A stretch of 40,482 nucleotides of DNA, taken from positions 1 to 40,482 of the forward strand of contig JAQVGI010000008.1 in NCBI GenBank assembly GCA_028696805.1, written 5' to 3'. This DNA comes from Alphaproteobacteria bacterium (GTDB taxonomy: Bacteria > Pseudomonadota > Alphaproteobacteria > CAAHEQ01 > UBA3637). Under the pieces are notes generated by a model, which was not told where the DNA came from, searched no databases, and saw only the letters and a list, made by a program, of their open reading frames with translations. Shown here piece by piece: positions 26,677-34,714 of this stretch. Position 1 is the stretch's first letter. Each line of letters opens with the position of its first letter. The position numbers and the translations under genes are program-made.

Positions 26677-27786
26677 CTAATCGTCTATGCCCACCACTTT
26701 GCCGTTTTTGATTTTCCTCAATACCGGTTGGACGTGAATGTTGCCGTCCGCATCCATGCGGACGTCCCCCATGACGCTCCGGATGTTCTTCAGGTTCAGG
26801 ATTGTCTGCGCGACATCTTCATTCGCCGGAATCAGGTGTCCTTCCCGGACGGGCGTCTTTTCATATCCCTCCACCAAAATCCGCAGCCCGTCGTAAAGGT
26901 TGGCGGTGCAACTCTGGGATTTTTCGCGCGTCCGGGCGTTGAAGGTTTCCATGAACGCCGCTGTGCCGACCGCATCCGCGATGAACCAGTATCCTTCGAA
27001 ATACTCGGGATACGAATTGAAATCCTCGAATGTCGTCAAAGGGACTTGGTAGCCCTGTTCCTTGACCTGTTTTGCGAAAATGACCAATCCCGGGTAGTCC
27101 ATCAAAACCAAGACGATTTCGGCATTTTTTCCCTTCATTTTTTCAATGTCAATCCTGAAATCCCGGATGGAGTGGTAAAAGGCTGTCTTGAAAACGACCT
27201 CGATTCCGGCTTTTTTCAGCTCCGGCGCAATAAATTGCACAAGCTCCTCATGCGTTTTGGTTACATGGTGGGCAATGCCGATTCGGGAGATATTCCTTTC
27301 TTTCAGCGCGCGGATCAGCAGTGCGGTCTGCTCCTCCGGAAAGTTGCAGTGGTTGAAATTGTAAAGCCCCCGGGCCGTTTGGTAGCCCCAGGAGCATCCC
27401 ATGTGGATGACTTGGTTCTTATTCGCCCAGTCCGTCAGTCCGGGGCTGACCAGCCACATGGACAGGATCGCATTGATGTTGTTCAAAGATTTCAGGCGGA
27501 TGGCGTTCAGGATGCCTTGCTTCAGCGTCATCTGGTCGTTTTCGAAAACCAGTTCGTAATCGTATTTCAGATTCTTTTCGGCCTTGATGTCGTCCAGCGC
27601 CAGCCGGATGGCTTTTTGGGCGGGTATGCCGGCGAAAGCGACATCTCCCGTCAAGGGCAGCGTCGCGCCGATGCGGATGATCGGCTTGCCGCCGTCGGAT
27701 ATCGTCTTTTGCTCCCGCAGCACGCCGGCAGCGATGATTCCGAACAAAACGGCCAAAACGACGATCGTGAATAGGGCTGGCTTCAT
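26677..27786 (-). CDS. Branched-chain amino acid-type solute-binding protein, orphan
   Basis: 369 residues from the ATG at 27786 with AGGGGG upstream. Residues 1-22 are a hydrophobic signal or anchor; there is no obvious cleavage site or lipobox. The rest follows the type I periplasmic binding fold of LivJ-like proteins (IRIGATLPLTGDVAFAGIPA at the start, HHVTKTHEELVQF in the second lobe). No permease or ATPase is nearby, which leaves transport and sensing both open. It starts 31 bases after tRNA-His and may be read from the same promoter. Paralog: 34711-35850. Slight AT-richness compared with neighbours. Confidence 0.85.
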   Translation of the reverse strand: MKPALFTIVVLAVLFGIIAAGVLREQKTISDGGKPIIRIGATLPLTGDVAFAGIPAQKAIRLALDDIKAEKNLKYDYELVFENDQMTLKQGILNAIRLKSLNNINAILSMWLVSPGLTDWANKNQVIHMGCSWGYQTARGLYNFNHCNFPEEQTALLIRALKERNISRIGIAHHVTKTHEELVQFIAPELKKAGIEVVFKTAFYHSIRDFRIDIEKMKGKNAEIVLVLMDYPGLVIFAKQVKEQGYQVPLTTFEDFNSYPEYFEGYWFIADAVGTAAFMETFNARTREKSQSCTANLYDGLRILVEGYEKTPVREGHLIPANEDVAQTILNLKNIRSVMGDVRMDADGNIHVQPVLRKIKNGKVVGIDD

Positions 27787-27816
27787 CTGTTTTCCCCCTG
27801 TGTCGGTTGGAAAAAA

Positions 27817-27894
27817 TGGGGCGAAAGATGGGACTCGAACCCACGACATCTGGTACCACAAACCAGCGCTCTAACCAACTGAGCTACATTCGCC
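27817..27894 (-). tRNA. tRNA-His (GTG) with encoded G-1
   Basis: Anticodon GTG at 27859-27857, with CCA encoded at 27819-27817. The extra G-1 (27894) faces C73, the canonical His identity pair. One U-U mismatch appears in the acceptor stem at 6:67. GTG is a queuosine target. Confidence 0.96.
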
Positions 27895-27906
27895 GTAACA
27901 GGCCGC

Positions 27907-27935
27907 ATTATACATGAAACGCGCGCGGAAATCAA
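27907..27935 (-). promoter_or_regulatory. Promoter of tRNA-His
   Basis: Leftward TTGATT, 17 bases, perfect TATAAT. It may also serve the solute-binding gene and queH, since no terminator is evident after the tRNA. Confidence 0.83.
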
Positions 27936-28004
27936 GCGGAAAAAGTTTTGCCCCGTCGTTCTTTATGAAAAAAGGGCCGCGGGGCGGTTCCGAGTTTAAA
28001 AACA

Positions 28005-28032
28005 TTGACAAAATATATTTTTAGTGTATACT
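28005..28032 (+). promoter_or_regulatory. Promoter of the two HD-like paralogs
   Basis: TTGACA, 16 bases, TATACT, with AAGGAAGG ahead of the ATG at 28066. Strong on both boxes. Confidence 0.85.
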
Positions 28033-28065
28033 GGCCCTTATTCTCTCAACAAGGAAGGTATCGCC

Positions 28066-28713
28066 ATGCAGTATACGGACACGCTTTTCAAGCAGCAGCT
28101 GGATCTGGCCCGCGCTTACGCCGCGCAATGGCATGCGGGCATGTCTGTGCCAATCGGTGTGTCTGCCGCGACGTATTTGACGAACATCTCGGACACGATT
28201 TTGGAATACGGCGGCGATCGGGATGCGGCGATAGCCGCCTGTCTGTATAAGGGGGTGGTGCCGAGCGCCTCCTATGCATGCCTGATCAATCAGCAGACGC
28301 AGGATGCCGGCGACGGCAGCAACACGATGGATTCCATCAGGTATTTGTTCGGCAATCCCGTTGCCGGCATCGTTGCGGATTTGAACCAGAGGCCCCTCGT
28401 CGACCCCTCCCAGCCCGACGTATGGAAACAGATTGGAGAATGGGCGAATTATTGCCTGGGGCGGCCGGCCCAATTTGTTTTGCTGGCGGAAAAATTCCGA
28501 AACTTCCAAAACAGGCTGAGGCCGGGAATACCAAGCATCAGAAGGGCGAAGGGACATATTTGCTATTGCACCTCCCGGTTCAAGGTCATTGACGCCATTG
28601 CCTATGTTTGCCCGCGCTTGGCGAAGGAAGGCAAAAACGTCGGGTATCGGCTGCTGGACGAATCCAATGCCTATTTGAGAGCCAAAGTCATTGGCCAGCG
28701 CGGCCGGGAATAA
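28066..28713 (+). CDS. HD4 (MESH1/SpoT-like) domain protein without metal ligands, copy 1
   Basis: 215 residues. By eye it follows the MESH1/SpoT (p)ppGpp-hydrolase fold: an N-terminal helix with H23-A-G, then AAIAACLYKGVVP at 54-66 where the family has AALLHDxVED, then IRYLFGNPVAGIVADLN where it has FGxxVxxLVxxVT, and FVLLAEKFRNFQNR where it has KLADRLHNxR. The metal-binding His-Asp is Lys62-Gly63 and the catalytic Glu-Asp is Pro66-Ser67, so hydrolysis is unlikely. Only the Asn of the last motif survives. No signal or membrane span. Paralog in tandem 36 bases on. It may bind a nucleotide or partner, but that is inference. Confidence 0.62.
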   Translation: MQYTDTLFKQQLDLARAYAAQWHAGMSVPIGVSAATYLTNISDTILEYGGDRDAAIAACLYKGVVPSASYACLINQQTQDAGDGSNTMDSIRYLFGNPVAGIVADLNQRPLVDPSQPDVWKQIGEWANYCLGRPAQFVLLAEKFRNFQNRLRPGIPSIRRAKGHICYCTSRFKVIDAIAYVCPRLAKEGKNVGYRLLDESNAYLRAKVIGQRGRE

Positions 28714-28749
28714 CGCGCCGCGCGATCGGCTTTATAGGGAGGCATCGGC

Positions 28750-29397
28750 ATGCTGTATCGGGATATGGACTCATCTGTCGCCGGGCGTCTGGAACTGGCC
28801 CGCGCCTACGCCAGGCAATGGCATTCCGGCGTCCTGGTGCCGGTCAATGTGTCGGCCGTGACATACGTGACGGATATTTCGGACAAAGTGCTGCGCTTCG
28901 GCAACAACCCGGACGCTGCGATTGCCGCGTGCCTCTACAAGGGGGTCGTTCCGAACACCTCTTACAGGAGCCTGCTGAATCCGCAGATGCAAGAGGCGGG
29001 CGACGGCAGCAACGCGATGGACGCCGTCCGGTATTATTTCGGAGGCCGCGTCGGCGGCATCGTCGCCGAGCTGAACAGCGCGCCGCCGGGCGGGCCGGGC
29101 GCCGTCGTTTCATGCACGCGGACGATCGAATGGTCGCGGTATTTGAGCAAGCCGTCGCAGATGGTCCTGCTGGCCGAAAAGTGGGAGAACTTTGAAAACC
29201 GCCGGCAGGAAATCGACGATGCGGACACCGCCCGGCGCCTGATGGCCTACTGCATTTCCCGGTTCCGGATCATCGGCGCCCTTCGGGAGGCGTCCCCCGA
29301 TCTGGCCGAGGGCGCCATGCGCACCGGCCATCAGCTGGCGGATCAGGCGGAAGCCTATCTGCAGGACGCAAGGGATGCGCAGCGGGCGCGCGCATAG
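28750..29397 (+). CDS. HD4 (MESH1/SpoT-like) domain protein without metal ligands, copy 2
   Basis: 215 residues, the same length as copy 1 and clearly paralogous: ARAYAxQWHxG, AAIAACLYKGVVP, EAGDGSN, LLAEKxxNFxNR and a shared end. The HD pair is Lys64-Gly65 and the ED pair Pro68-Asn69, as in copy 1. So the same substitutions are kept in both, which argues for a retained non-hydrolytic role and against decay. GGAGGC lies upstream of the ATG at 28750. Its stop ends 1 base from the stop of ettA on the other strand. Confidence 0.62.
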   Translation: MLYRDMDSSVAGRLELARAYARQWHSGVLVPVNVSAVTYVTDISDKVLRFGNNPDAAIAACLYKGVVPNTSYRSLLNPQMQEAGDGSNAMDAVRYYFGGRVGGIVAELNSAPPGGPGAVVSCTRTIEWSRYLSKPSQMVLLAEKWENFENRRQEIDDADTARRLMAYCISRFRIIGALREASPDLAEGAMRTGHQLADQAEAYLQDARDAQRARA

Positions 29398-29398
29398 C

Positions 29399-31072
29399 TC
29401 ACCGCACGATCGGCTTGTATTTGATGCGTTTCGGCGTGTCGGCGTCCGTGCCGAGCCGGCGGTGGCGGTCGGCTTCGTATTCGGCGTAGTTGCCTTCGAA
29501 GAACACGACCCGGCTGTCCCCCTCGAAGGCCAGGATATGCGTGACGAGCCTGTCCAGGAACCACCGGTCGTGCGAGGTGATGACCGCGCATCCCGGGAAG
29601 TCCATCAGGGCCTCTTCCAACGCGCGCAACGTGTCCACGTCCAGGTCGTTCGTCGGCTCGTCCAGCAGCAGCACATTCGCGCCGGATTTCAGCATTTTGG
29701 CCAGATGCACGCGGTTGCGCTCGCCGCCCGACAATTGCCCGACTTTTTTCTGCTGGTCGGCGCCCTTGAAATTGAATTGCGACACATAGCCGCGCGACGG
29801 CACCTCGCGCTTGCCCAGCGTCAGGATGTCCTTGCCGTCCGAGATTTCCTGCCAGACGCTGTGAGTGGCGTTCAGCGTGTCGCGGCTCTGGTCCACATAG
29901 CCGAGCTTGACCGATTCGCCCAGCCGGAACGTGCCGGAATCCGGCCGCTCCTGGCCCGTGATGATCCGCATCAGCGTCGTTTTGCCCGCGCCGTTTGGGC
30001 CGATGACGCCGACGATGCCGCCGGCCGGCAGGTTGAACGACAGGTTGTCGAACAGCAGCTTGTCGCCGAACGCCTTGCGCAGATTTTTGGCTTCCAGCAC
30101 CATCTCGCCGAGCCGTGGCCCGGGCGGAATGACGATCTGGGCGGTGTCGGGCGCCTTTTCGTTCGATTTTTTCAGCAGCTCCTCATACGCGGCGATGCGC
30201 GCCTTGGACTTGGCCTGGCGGGCCTTCGGGGACTGGCGCACCCATTCCAGCTCTTCTTTGAGGGATTTCTGGCGCGCGTCCTCGGCGTTCTTTTCAATGG
30301 TCAGGCGCTTTTCCTTCGCTTCCAGCCATTTGGTGTAGTTGCCTTCATACGGGATGCCTTCGCCGCGGTCCAGCTCCAGAATCCAGCCGGTCACATTGTC
30401 CAGGAAATACCGGTCGTGCGTGATCATCACGACGGTGTTCGGGAAGTTTTTCAGGAACACCTGCAGCCAGCCGACCGATTCGGCGTCCAGGTGGTTCGTC
30501 GGCTCGTCCAGCAGCAGCATGTCCGGATTGGACAGCAGCAGCCGGCACAGCGCGACGCGCCGCTTTTCGCCGCCGGACAAGGTGCCGACATCCGCGTCGC
30601 CGGGCGGGCAGCGCAGGGCGTCCATCGCGATTTCGACCCGCCGCTCGATCTCCCACCCGTTGCACGCGTCGATTTTTTCCTGCAATTCCGCCTGTTCGGC
30701 CAGCAGCTTGTCCATGTCCGCGTCCGGGTCGCAAAAGGCGGCGTTGACTTCCTCGTAGCGCTTCATCAGGTCGCGCACGGGCCCGACGCCGTCCATGATG
30801 TTTTCAAGGACATTTTTCGAAGGATCCAGCCGGGGCTCCTGCGGCAGGTAGCCGACGCGCACGCCGTCCGCCGCGAACGCCTCGCCGACATAATCGGTGT
30901 CCAGCCCCGCCATGATTTTCAGCAGCGTCGACTTGCCGGCGCCGTTGGGGCCCAGGACGCCGATTTTGGCCCCCGGGAAAAAAGACAGCCAGATATGCTT
31001 CAACACCTCCTTGCCCCCCGGGAAGGTCTTGGACAGGTCTTTCATGACATAAATATACTGATAGGCGGGCAT
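29399..31072 (-). CDS. ettA: Energy-dependent translational throttle protein EttA
   Basis: 557 residues, full length. An ABC-F ATPase that binds the ribosomal E site and gates the first elongation step by the ATP/ADP ratio. Two ATPase cassettes: GPNGAGKST with [15 protein letters not shown] and [11 protein letters not shown], then GPNGAGKTT with [15 protein letters not shown] and [11 protein letters not shown]. Between them lies the charged linker with the arm region ([20 protein letters not shown]). EttA signature start: [20 protein letters not shown]. No membrane segments. Confidence 0.96.
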   Translation of the reverse strand: MPAYQYIYVMKDLSKTFPGGKEVLKHIWLSFFPGAKIGVLGPNGAGKSTLLKIMAGLDTDYVGEAFAADGVRVGYLPQEPRLDPSKNVLENIMDGVGPVRDLMKRYEEVNAAFCDPDADMDKLLAEQAELQEKIDACNGWEIERRVEIAMDALRCPPGDADVGTLSGGEKRRVALCRLLLSNPDMLLLDEPTNHLDAESVGWLQVFLKNFPNTVVMITHDRYFLDNVTGWILELDRGEGIPYEGNYTKWLEAKEKRLTIEKNAEDARQKSLKEELEWVRQSPKARQAKSKARIAAYEELLKKSNEKAPDTAQIVIPPGPRLGEMVLEAKNLRKAFGDKLLFDNLSFNLPAGGIVGVIGPNGAGKTTLMRIITGQERPDSGTFRLGESVKLGYVDQSRDTLNATHSVWQEISDGKDILTLGKREVPSRGYVSQFNFKGADQQKKVGQLSGGERNRVHLAKMLKSGANVLLLDEPTNDLDVDTLRALEEALMDFPGCAVITSHDRWFLDRLVTHILAFEGDSRVVFFEGNYAEYEADRHRRLGTDADTPKRIKYKPIVR

Positions 31073-31101
31073 CGGCGGGTCCTTTCAAAATCGTGCGGAA
31101 A

Positions 31102-31130
31102 GCATAGCAGAATCGCGGCGGAAAATCAAC
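31102..31130 (-). promoter_or_regulatory. Promoter of ettA
   Basis: Leftward TTGATT, 17 bases, TATGCT, 30 bases before the start. The -35 overlaps the stop of the fucosyltransferase gene. Confidence 0.75.
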
Positions 31131-32085
31131 CTGTTTTCTTGAAGAGCTTCCGGAGGCTTCTGGCGCACAGCGCTTTCAGGATGCCCTTGGCGTCGCGCAT
31201 CTTGACGGCGTCGTAGTCCACGTCCAGATAGGGCTTGACGAAAAACCGCCGCCGCGCGCTTTCAAGCGGCTGGTCGAAAATCGCGGAAAGAAAATCCAAT
31301 ATCCGATCGTCCGTCAAGGCGTCCGGCATTTTGCCGTCCTTGAAAACCGGCGCGCGCATCAGGCGCAGATACAGCGCGTCGTCCGCGTCGATTTTTTTGA
31401 TATGTTCGATAAGTGCATCCGTCGTGGCGAAGTCGTGCGCGCTGATGAACGCGTCGGGGTTGAAATCGCGGGCGGCCAGCGGGTCGCCGTAATAAACCGG
31501 CACGCATCCGGATGCGAACGCGTCCAGGATCTTTTCGGTCGTGTATCCGGGGCAGTATGTGTTTTCACAGGCCAGCGCGAATTTGTATCCGCTTTGGAAC
31601 GCGATTTTGTCCGCGACCGGCCCGCCGACATTGTTGCGGTAGCGCCCGCCCGAAGCGACGGGCTTGTAGGCGGATAATCTTTCGAACAGCTCTTCGCGCT
31701 TGCCATCCGTCTGCTTGGTGTTCGACACGACGAACGAACAGAACTTCCTGTCCAGCAGCTCGGTGTCCGACAGCCGGAGGTGTTTTTCCTGCGCCAATGC
31801 CAGCGCGGGCCCATACAGGCGCCACAGCGGCAGCCGGAAATACCTGTCCCCGAAATCCAGGTGATGGAAGCCGAAGGCATAATCGCAGTAATTGAAATTC
31901 GGGACGACATTCTCGCCCGTCCAGAAAATGCGGATGCCGCCGAAGCGGTGGTGCGCGTTGCCGAACACGGAGTAGAACAGGTAGTCCGGCTTGTCCGTCC
32001 GCACGACATCGTAGCGCGTTTTCAAAAGATCTGTGAAGAAATCCGTCGTCATGCCGTCGCAAAAATCGATTTTGATCCGCTTCAT
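31126..32085 (-). CDS. Family 10 glycosyltransferase, probable alpha-1,3/4-fucosyltransferase
   Basis: 319 residues. GT10 enzymes move L-fucose from GDP-fucose to GlcNAc or Glc, making Lewis-type antigens in Helicobacter. Seen here: the acceptor half with FWTGENVVPNFNYCDYAFGF, the donor-site block FALACENTYCPGYTTEKILDAFASGCVPVYYGDP (family motif), and a basic C-terminal tail (RSLRKLFKKTG) as in the membrane-associated bacterial forms. No heptad repeats are present. Its ATG overlaps the dut stop by 4 bases, an odd pairing. No GDP-fucose genes in the window. Confidence 0.88.
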   Translation of the reverse strand: MKRIKIDFCDGMTTDFFTDLLKTRYDVVRTDKPDYLFYSVFGNAHHRFGGIRIFWTGENVVPNFNYCDYAFGFHHLDFGDRYFRLPLWRLYGPALALAQEKHLRLSDTELLDRKFCSFVVSNTKQTDGKREELFERLSAYKPVASGGRYRNNVGGPVADKIAFQSGYKFALACENTYCPGYTTEKILDAFASGCVPVYYGDPLAARDFNPDAFISAHDFATTDALIEHIKKIDADDALYLRLMRAPVFKDGKMPDALTDDRILDFLSAIFDQPLESARRRFFVKPYLDVDYDAVKMRDAKGILKALCARSLRKLFKKTG

Positions 32086-32537
32086 GAGGTCCCCGTCGAT
32101 CCGAATCCGCCCGCGCCGCGCGCCGTGTTTTTATCGACGGATGCAACGGCAAGGATTTCGGGACGCACGATCGGGCAGACGACGGCCTGGGAAATCCTGT
32201 CCCCGGGATTGACGACGAAATCCTGCGCGCCGAAATTGAAAATCATCGTCTTGTATTCGCCGCGGTAGTTGAAATCGATCGTGCCCAGCGTCGCCATCGC
32301 ATCGTGGTGGGCGATCAGGCCCGAGCGCGGCCGGATCTGAACCTCGAACGCATCGGACGGCGCATCGGCGAGCGCCAGCCGGAACCCGTTCGGAATGACG
32401 GCTTTCTGTCCGGGCTTGACGACGACGGGCGCCGGTATCGCCGCGCGCAGGTCGAATCCCGCGTCGCCGGGGTGCTTGTACCCCATGCGCTCCCAGGCCT
32501 CGTCGTAATTTTCCAGGTATTCGATCAGCACTTTCAT
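32082..32537 (-). CDS. dut: dUTP pyrophosphatase
   Basis: 151 residues, full length. It hydrolyses dUTP to dUMP and keeps uracil out of DNA; active as a trimer. All five motifs are seen: DAGFDLRA, PRSGL, GTIDFNYRGE, GDRISQAVV and RGAGGFGSTGT. Divergent from ruvA with separate promoters. It overlaps the fucosyltransferase start (ATGA). Confidence 0.96.
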   Translation of the reverse strand: MKVLIEYLENYDEAWERMGYKHPGDAGFDLRAAIPAPVVVKPGQKAVIPNGFRLALADAPSDAFEVQIRPRSGLIAHHDAMATLGTIDFNYRGEYKTMIFNFGAQDFVVNPGDRISQAVVCPIVRPEILAVASVDKNTARGAGGFGSTGTS

Positions 32538-32560
32538 CGCGGTTTCCTTTTTCCAAGGGC

Positions 32561-32589
32561 ATCATACCGCATTCCCGCGCGCGTGTCAA
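32561..32589 (-). promoter_or_regulatory. Promoter of dut
   Basis: Leftward TTGACA, 17 bases, TATGAT, about 23 bases before the start at 32537. Confidence 0.85.
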
Positions 32590-32600
32590 ATTAAAAAGGT

Positions 32601-32629
32601 TTGCATTTCGGCTCCGGATGGTGTAGTCT
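32601..32629 (+). promoter_or_regulatory. Promoter of ruvA-ruvB-ybgC
   Basis: TTGCAT, 17 bases, TAGTCT, 26 bases before ruvA. It is back to back with the dut promoter, with 11 bases between their -35 boxes. No LexA-like box was noticed. Confidence 0.72.
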
Positions 32630-32654
32630 GGCAGCAGACGAGGAGAGGGCACCC

Positions 32655-33269
32655 ATGATAGGCAAGCTGACCGGTTTGTTGGATTCCGTGCACGACGGGT
32701 TTTTGATTCTGGACGCCGGCGGCGTCGGCTACCGCGTTTTTTGCTCGGCCAAGACGTTTTCCAAGCTGCCGCCGTTGGGCGGGGGGGTGTCGCTGCTGAT
32801 CGAAACGCAGGTGCGCGAGGATCACATCCACCTGTTCGGATTCGGCTCCGCGGCGGAAAAGCAGGCGTTCGGATACCTGACCGAAGTGCAGGGCGTCGGG
32901 GCGAAGGTCGCGCTGGCCATTTTGTCCGCGCTGACGCCGGAGGAGATTCAGATGGCCGTGATGACCGGCGATGCGAAGGCTTTCACGCGCGCCGGCGGAG
33001 TCGGGCCGAAACTCGGCGCGCGGCTGGTGACGGAATTGAAAAGCAAGCTGGGGGCTTTGGGCGCGGCCGAGCCGATGCCGGCGCTGGCCGGCGGTATGGC
33101 GGGCGGGCGCCTGATGGACGAGGCGGTTTCCGCCCTCGTGAACCTGGGCTATGCGCGGATGGACGCGGGCGTGGTCGTCGCGCAGCTGCTGCGGGACAAC
33201 GCGGAGATGGCGCTGAATGACCTGATCCGCGCGGCGCTGAAAGACATCGGAAAGGGCAAGGCATGGTAG
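32655..33269 (+). CDS. ruvA: Holliday junction branch-migration protein RuvA
   Basis: 204 residues from the ATG at 32655 with GAGGAG upstream. The OB domain starts [20 protein letters not shown] and [16 protein letters not shown], then [15 protein letters not shown], are the two helix-hairpin-helix motifs that grip the junction. The C-terminal RuvB-binding domain is present ([17 protein letters not shown]). It overlaps ruvB by 7 bases. ruvC, usually just upstream, is absent; dut is there instead. Confidence 0.95.
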   Translation: MIGKLTGLLDSVHDGFLILDAGGVGYRVFCSAKTFSKLPPLGGGVSLLIETQVREDHIHLFGFGSAAEKQAFGYLTEVQGVGAKVALAILSALTPEEIQMAVMTGDAKAFTRAGGVGPKLGARLVTELKSKLGALGAAEPMPALAGGMAGGRLMDEAVSALVNLGYARMDAGVVVAQLLRDNAEMALNDLIRAALKDIGKGKAW

Positions 33270-34285
33270 AAAACCGCGTGATTACGCCGCGCAAAATAGA
33301 GGGGGATGAGGAGCTCTACACGGGCCTGCGCCCGCAGACGCTGGACGAATTCGTGGGGCAGGAGGCGACCTGCGCGAACCTGCGCGTGTTCATCGAGGCC
33401 GCCAAAAAGCGCGGGGACGCGCTGGATCACACGCTGCTGTTCGGCCCGCCGGGGCTGGGCAAGACGACGCTGGCGCAGATTGTCGCGAAAGAGCTGGGCG
33501 TCGGATTCCGCCCGACGGCCGGCCCGATGATTTCCAAAGCCGGCGATCTGGCCGCGATCCTGACGAACCTGGAAAAAAACGACGTGCTGTTCATCGACGA
33601 GATTCACCGCCTGACCCCGGCCGTGGAGGAGATCCTCTACGCGGCGATGGAGGATTTCCAGCTGGACATCATCATCGGCGAGGGGCCGGCGGCGCGGTCC
33701 GTGCGGATAGATTTGCAGCAGTTCACGCTGATCGGCGCGACGACGCGGTCGGGGCTGCTGTCCACGCCGCTGCGCGACCGGTTCGGGATTCCGCTGCGCC
33801 TGGATTTTTATGCAGTCGCGGATTTGGAGAAAATTGTCAACCGCGGTGCGCGGCTTTTGAACATGCCGGTGGCGCAGGCCGGCGCGCATGAAATCGCCCG
33901 GCGGTCGCGCGGGACGCCGCGGATAGCGGGGCGGCTGCTGCGGCGCGTGCGCGATTTCGCGGGCGGAAAGCCCGTCGACGCGGCGGCGGCGGACGGAGCG
34001 CTGAACCGCCTGGACGTGGATGTGTTCGGGCTGGACATGATGGACAGGCGGTACCTGCGGTGCATCGCCGAAAAGTATGCGGGCGGGCCCGTCGGCGCCG
34101 AAACGCTGTGCGCGGCGCTGTCCGAGGAGCGCGACACGATCGAGGAGGTTATCGAGCCGTATCTGATGCAGATGGGCCTGGTGATGCGCACGCCGCGCGG
34201 CCGGGTTTTGTCCGCGGCCGGGTACAGGCATTTGGGGCTGACGCCGCCGCCGCGCGCCGACCAGCCGGATTTATTGGGGGAGTAG
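33263..34285 (+). CDS. ruvB: Holliday junction helicase RuvB
   Basis: 340 residues. AAA+ motor that drives branch migration with Ruv[13 protein letters not shown] near the start, Walker [15 protein letters not shown], Walker [10 protein letters not shown], sensor 1 [20 protein letters not shown], and arginine finger region [18 protein letters not shown]. The winged-helix C-terminus ([13 protein letters not shown]) is complete. Confidence 0.97.
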   Translation: MVENRVITPRKIEGDEELYTGLRPQTLDEFVGQEATCANLRVFIEAAKKRGDALDHTLLFGPPGLGKTTLAQIVAKELGVGFRPTAGPMISKAGDLAAILTNLEKNDVLFIDEIHRLTPAVEEILYAAMEDFQLDIIIGEGPAARSVRIDLQQFTLIGATTRSGLLSTPLRDRFGIPLRLDFYAVADLEKIVNRGARLLNMPVAQAGAHEIARRSRGTPRIAGRLLRRVRDFAGGKPVDAAAADGALNRLDVDVFGLDMMDRRYLRCIAEKYAGGPVGAETLCAALSEERDTIEEVIEPYLMQMGLVMRTPRGRVLSAAGYRHLGLTPPPRADQPDLLGE

Positions 34286-34288
34286 CCG

Positions 34289-34714
34289 ATGATCCACCAT
34301 TCCGGGCAGCGGGTGTATTTCAGCGACACGGACGCCGGCGGCATCGTGTATCATTCCAACTACATCGTGTTCGCCGAGCACGCGCGGTCGGACATGATGC
34401 GGGATTTGGGATACACGAGCTCGGCGTGCATGCGCGCGGGGTTCGCTTTCGTCATCCGGCATGTGTCGGTGGATTTCCTGGCGCCGGCGCGGCTGGACGA
34501 CGATCTGGACATCCGGACGCGCATCGTCGCGTGCAGGAACGCCAGCCTGACGTTCGAGCAGACTATTTTCCGGGGCGAGGAGCTTTTGGCGCGGGTCATG
34601 GTCAAGGCCGCGTGCGTCAACAAAGACTTCAAACCCATCCGCTTTCCGGAGGCTTTCCGCGCCCGGTTCGCCCCGTATATCGAAACGCCGGAGAATCCGA
34701 TCTCCGCGCCTTAA
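34289..34714 (+). CDS. ybgC: Tol-Pal system acyl-CoA thioesterase YbgC
   Basis: 141 residues, a hot-dog fold thioesterase. The catalytic Asp is in FSDTDAGGIVYHSNYI, followed by FAEHARSDMMRDLGY and VSVDFLAPARLDDDL. Its usual place is just before tolQ, but here a reversed solute-binding gene intervenes and its stop overlaps this one by 4 bases. It follows ruvB by 3 bases. Confidence 0.93.
   Translation: MIHHSGQRVYFSDTDAGGIVYHSNYIVFAEHARSDMMRDLGYTSSACMRAGFAFVIRHVSVDFLAPARLDDDLDIRTRIVACRNASLTFEQTIFRGEELLARVMVKAACVNKDFKPIRFPEAFRARFAPYIETPENPISAP

Noticed and set aside
27961-28004. A possible extra small RNA between tRNA-His and the HD-like gene
   Set aside because: Only the two back-to-back promoters are visible; no hairpin with a T run was found.
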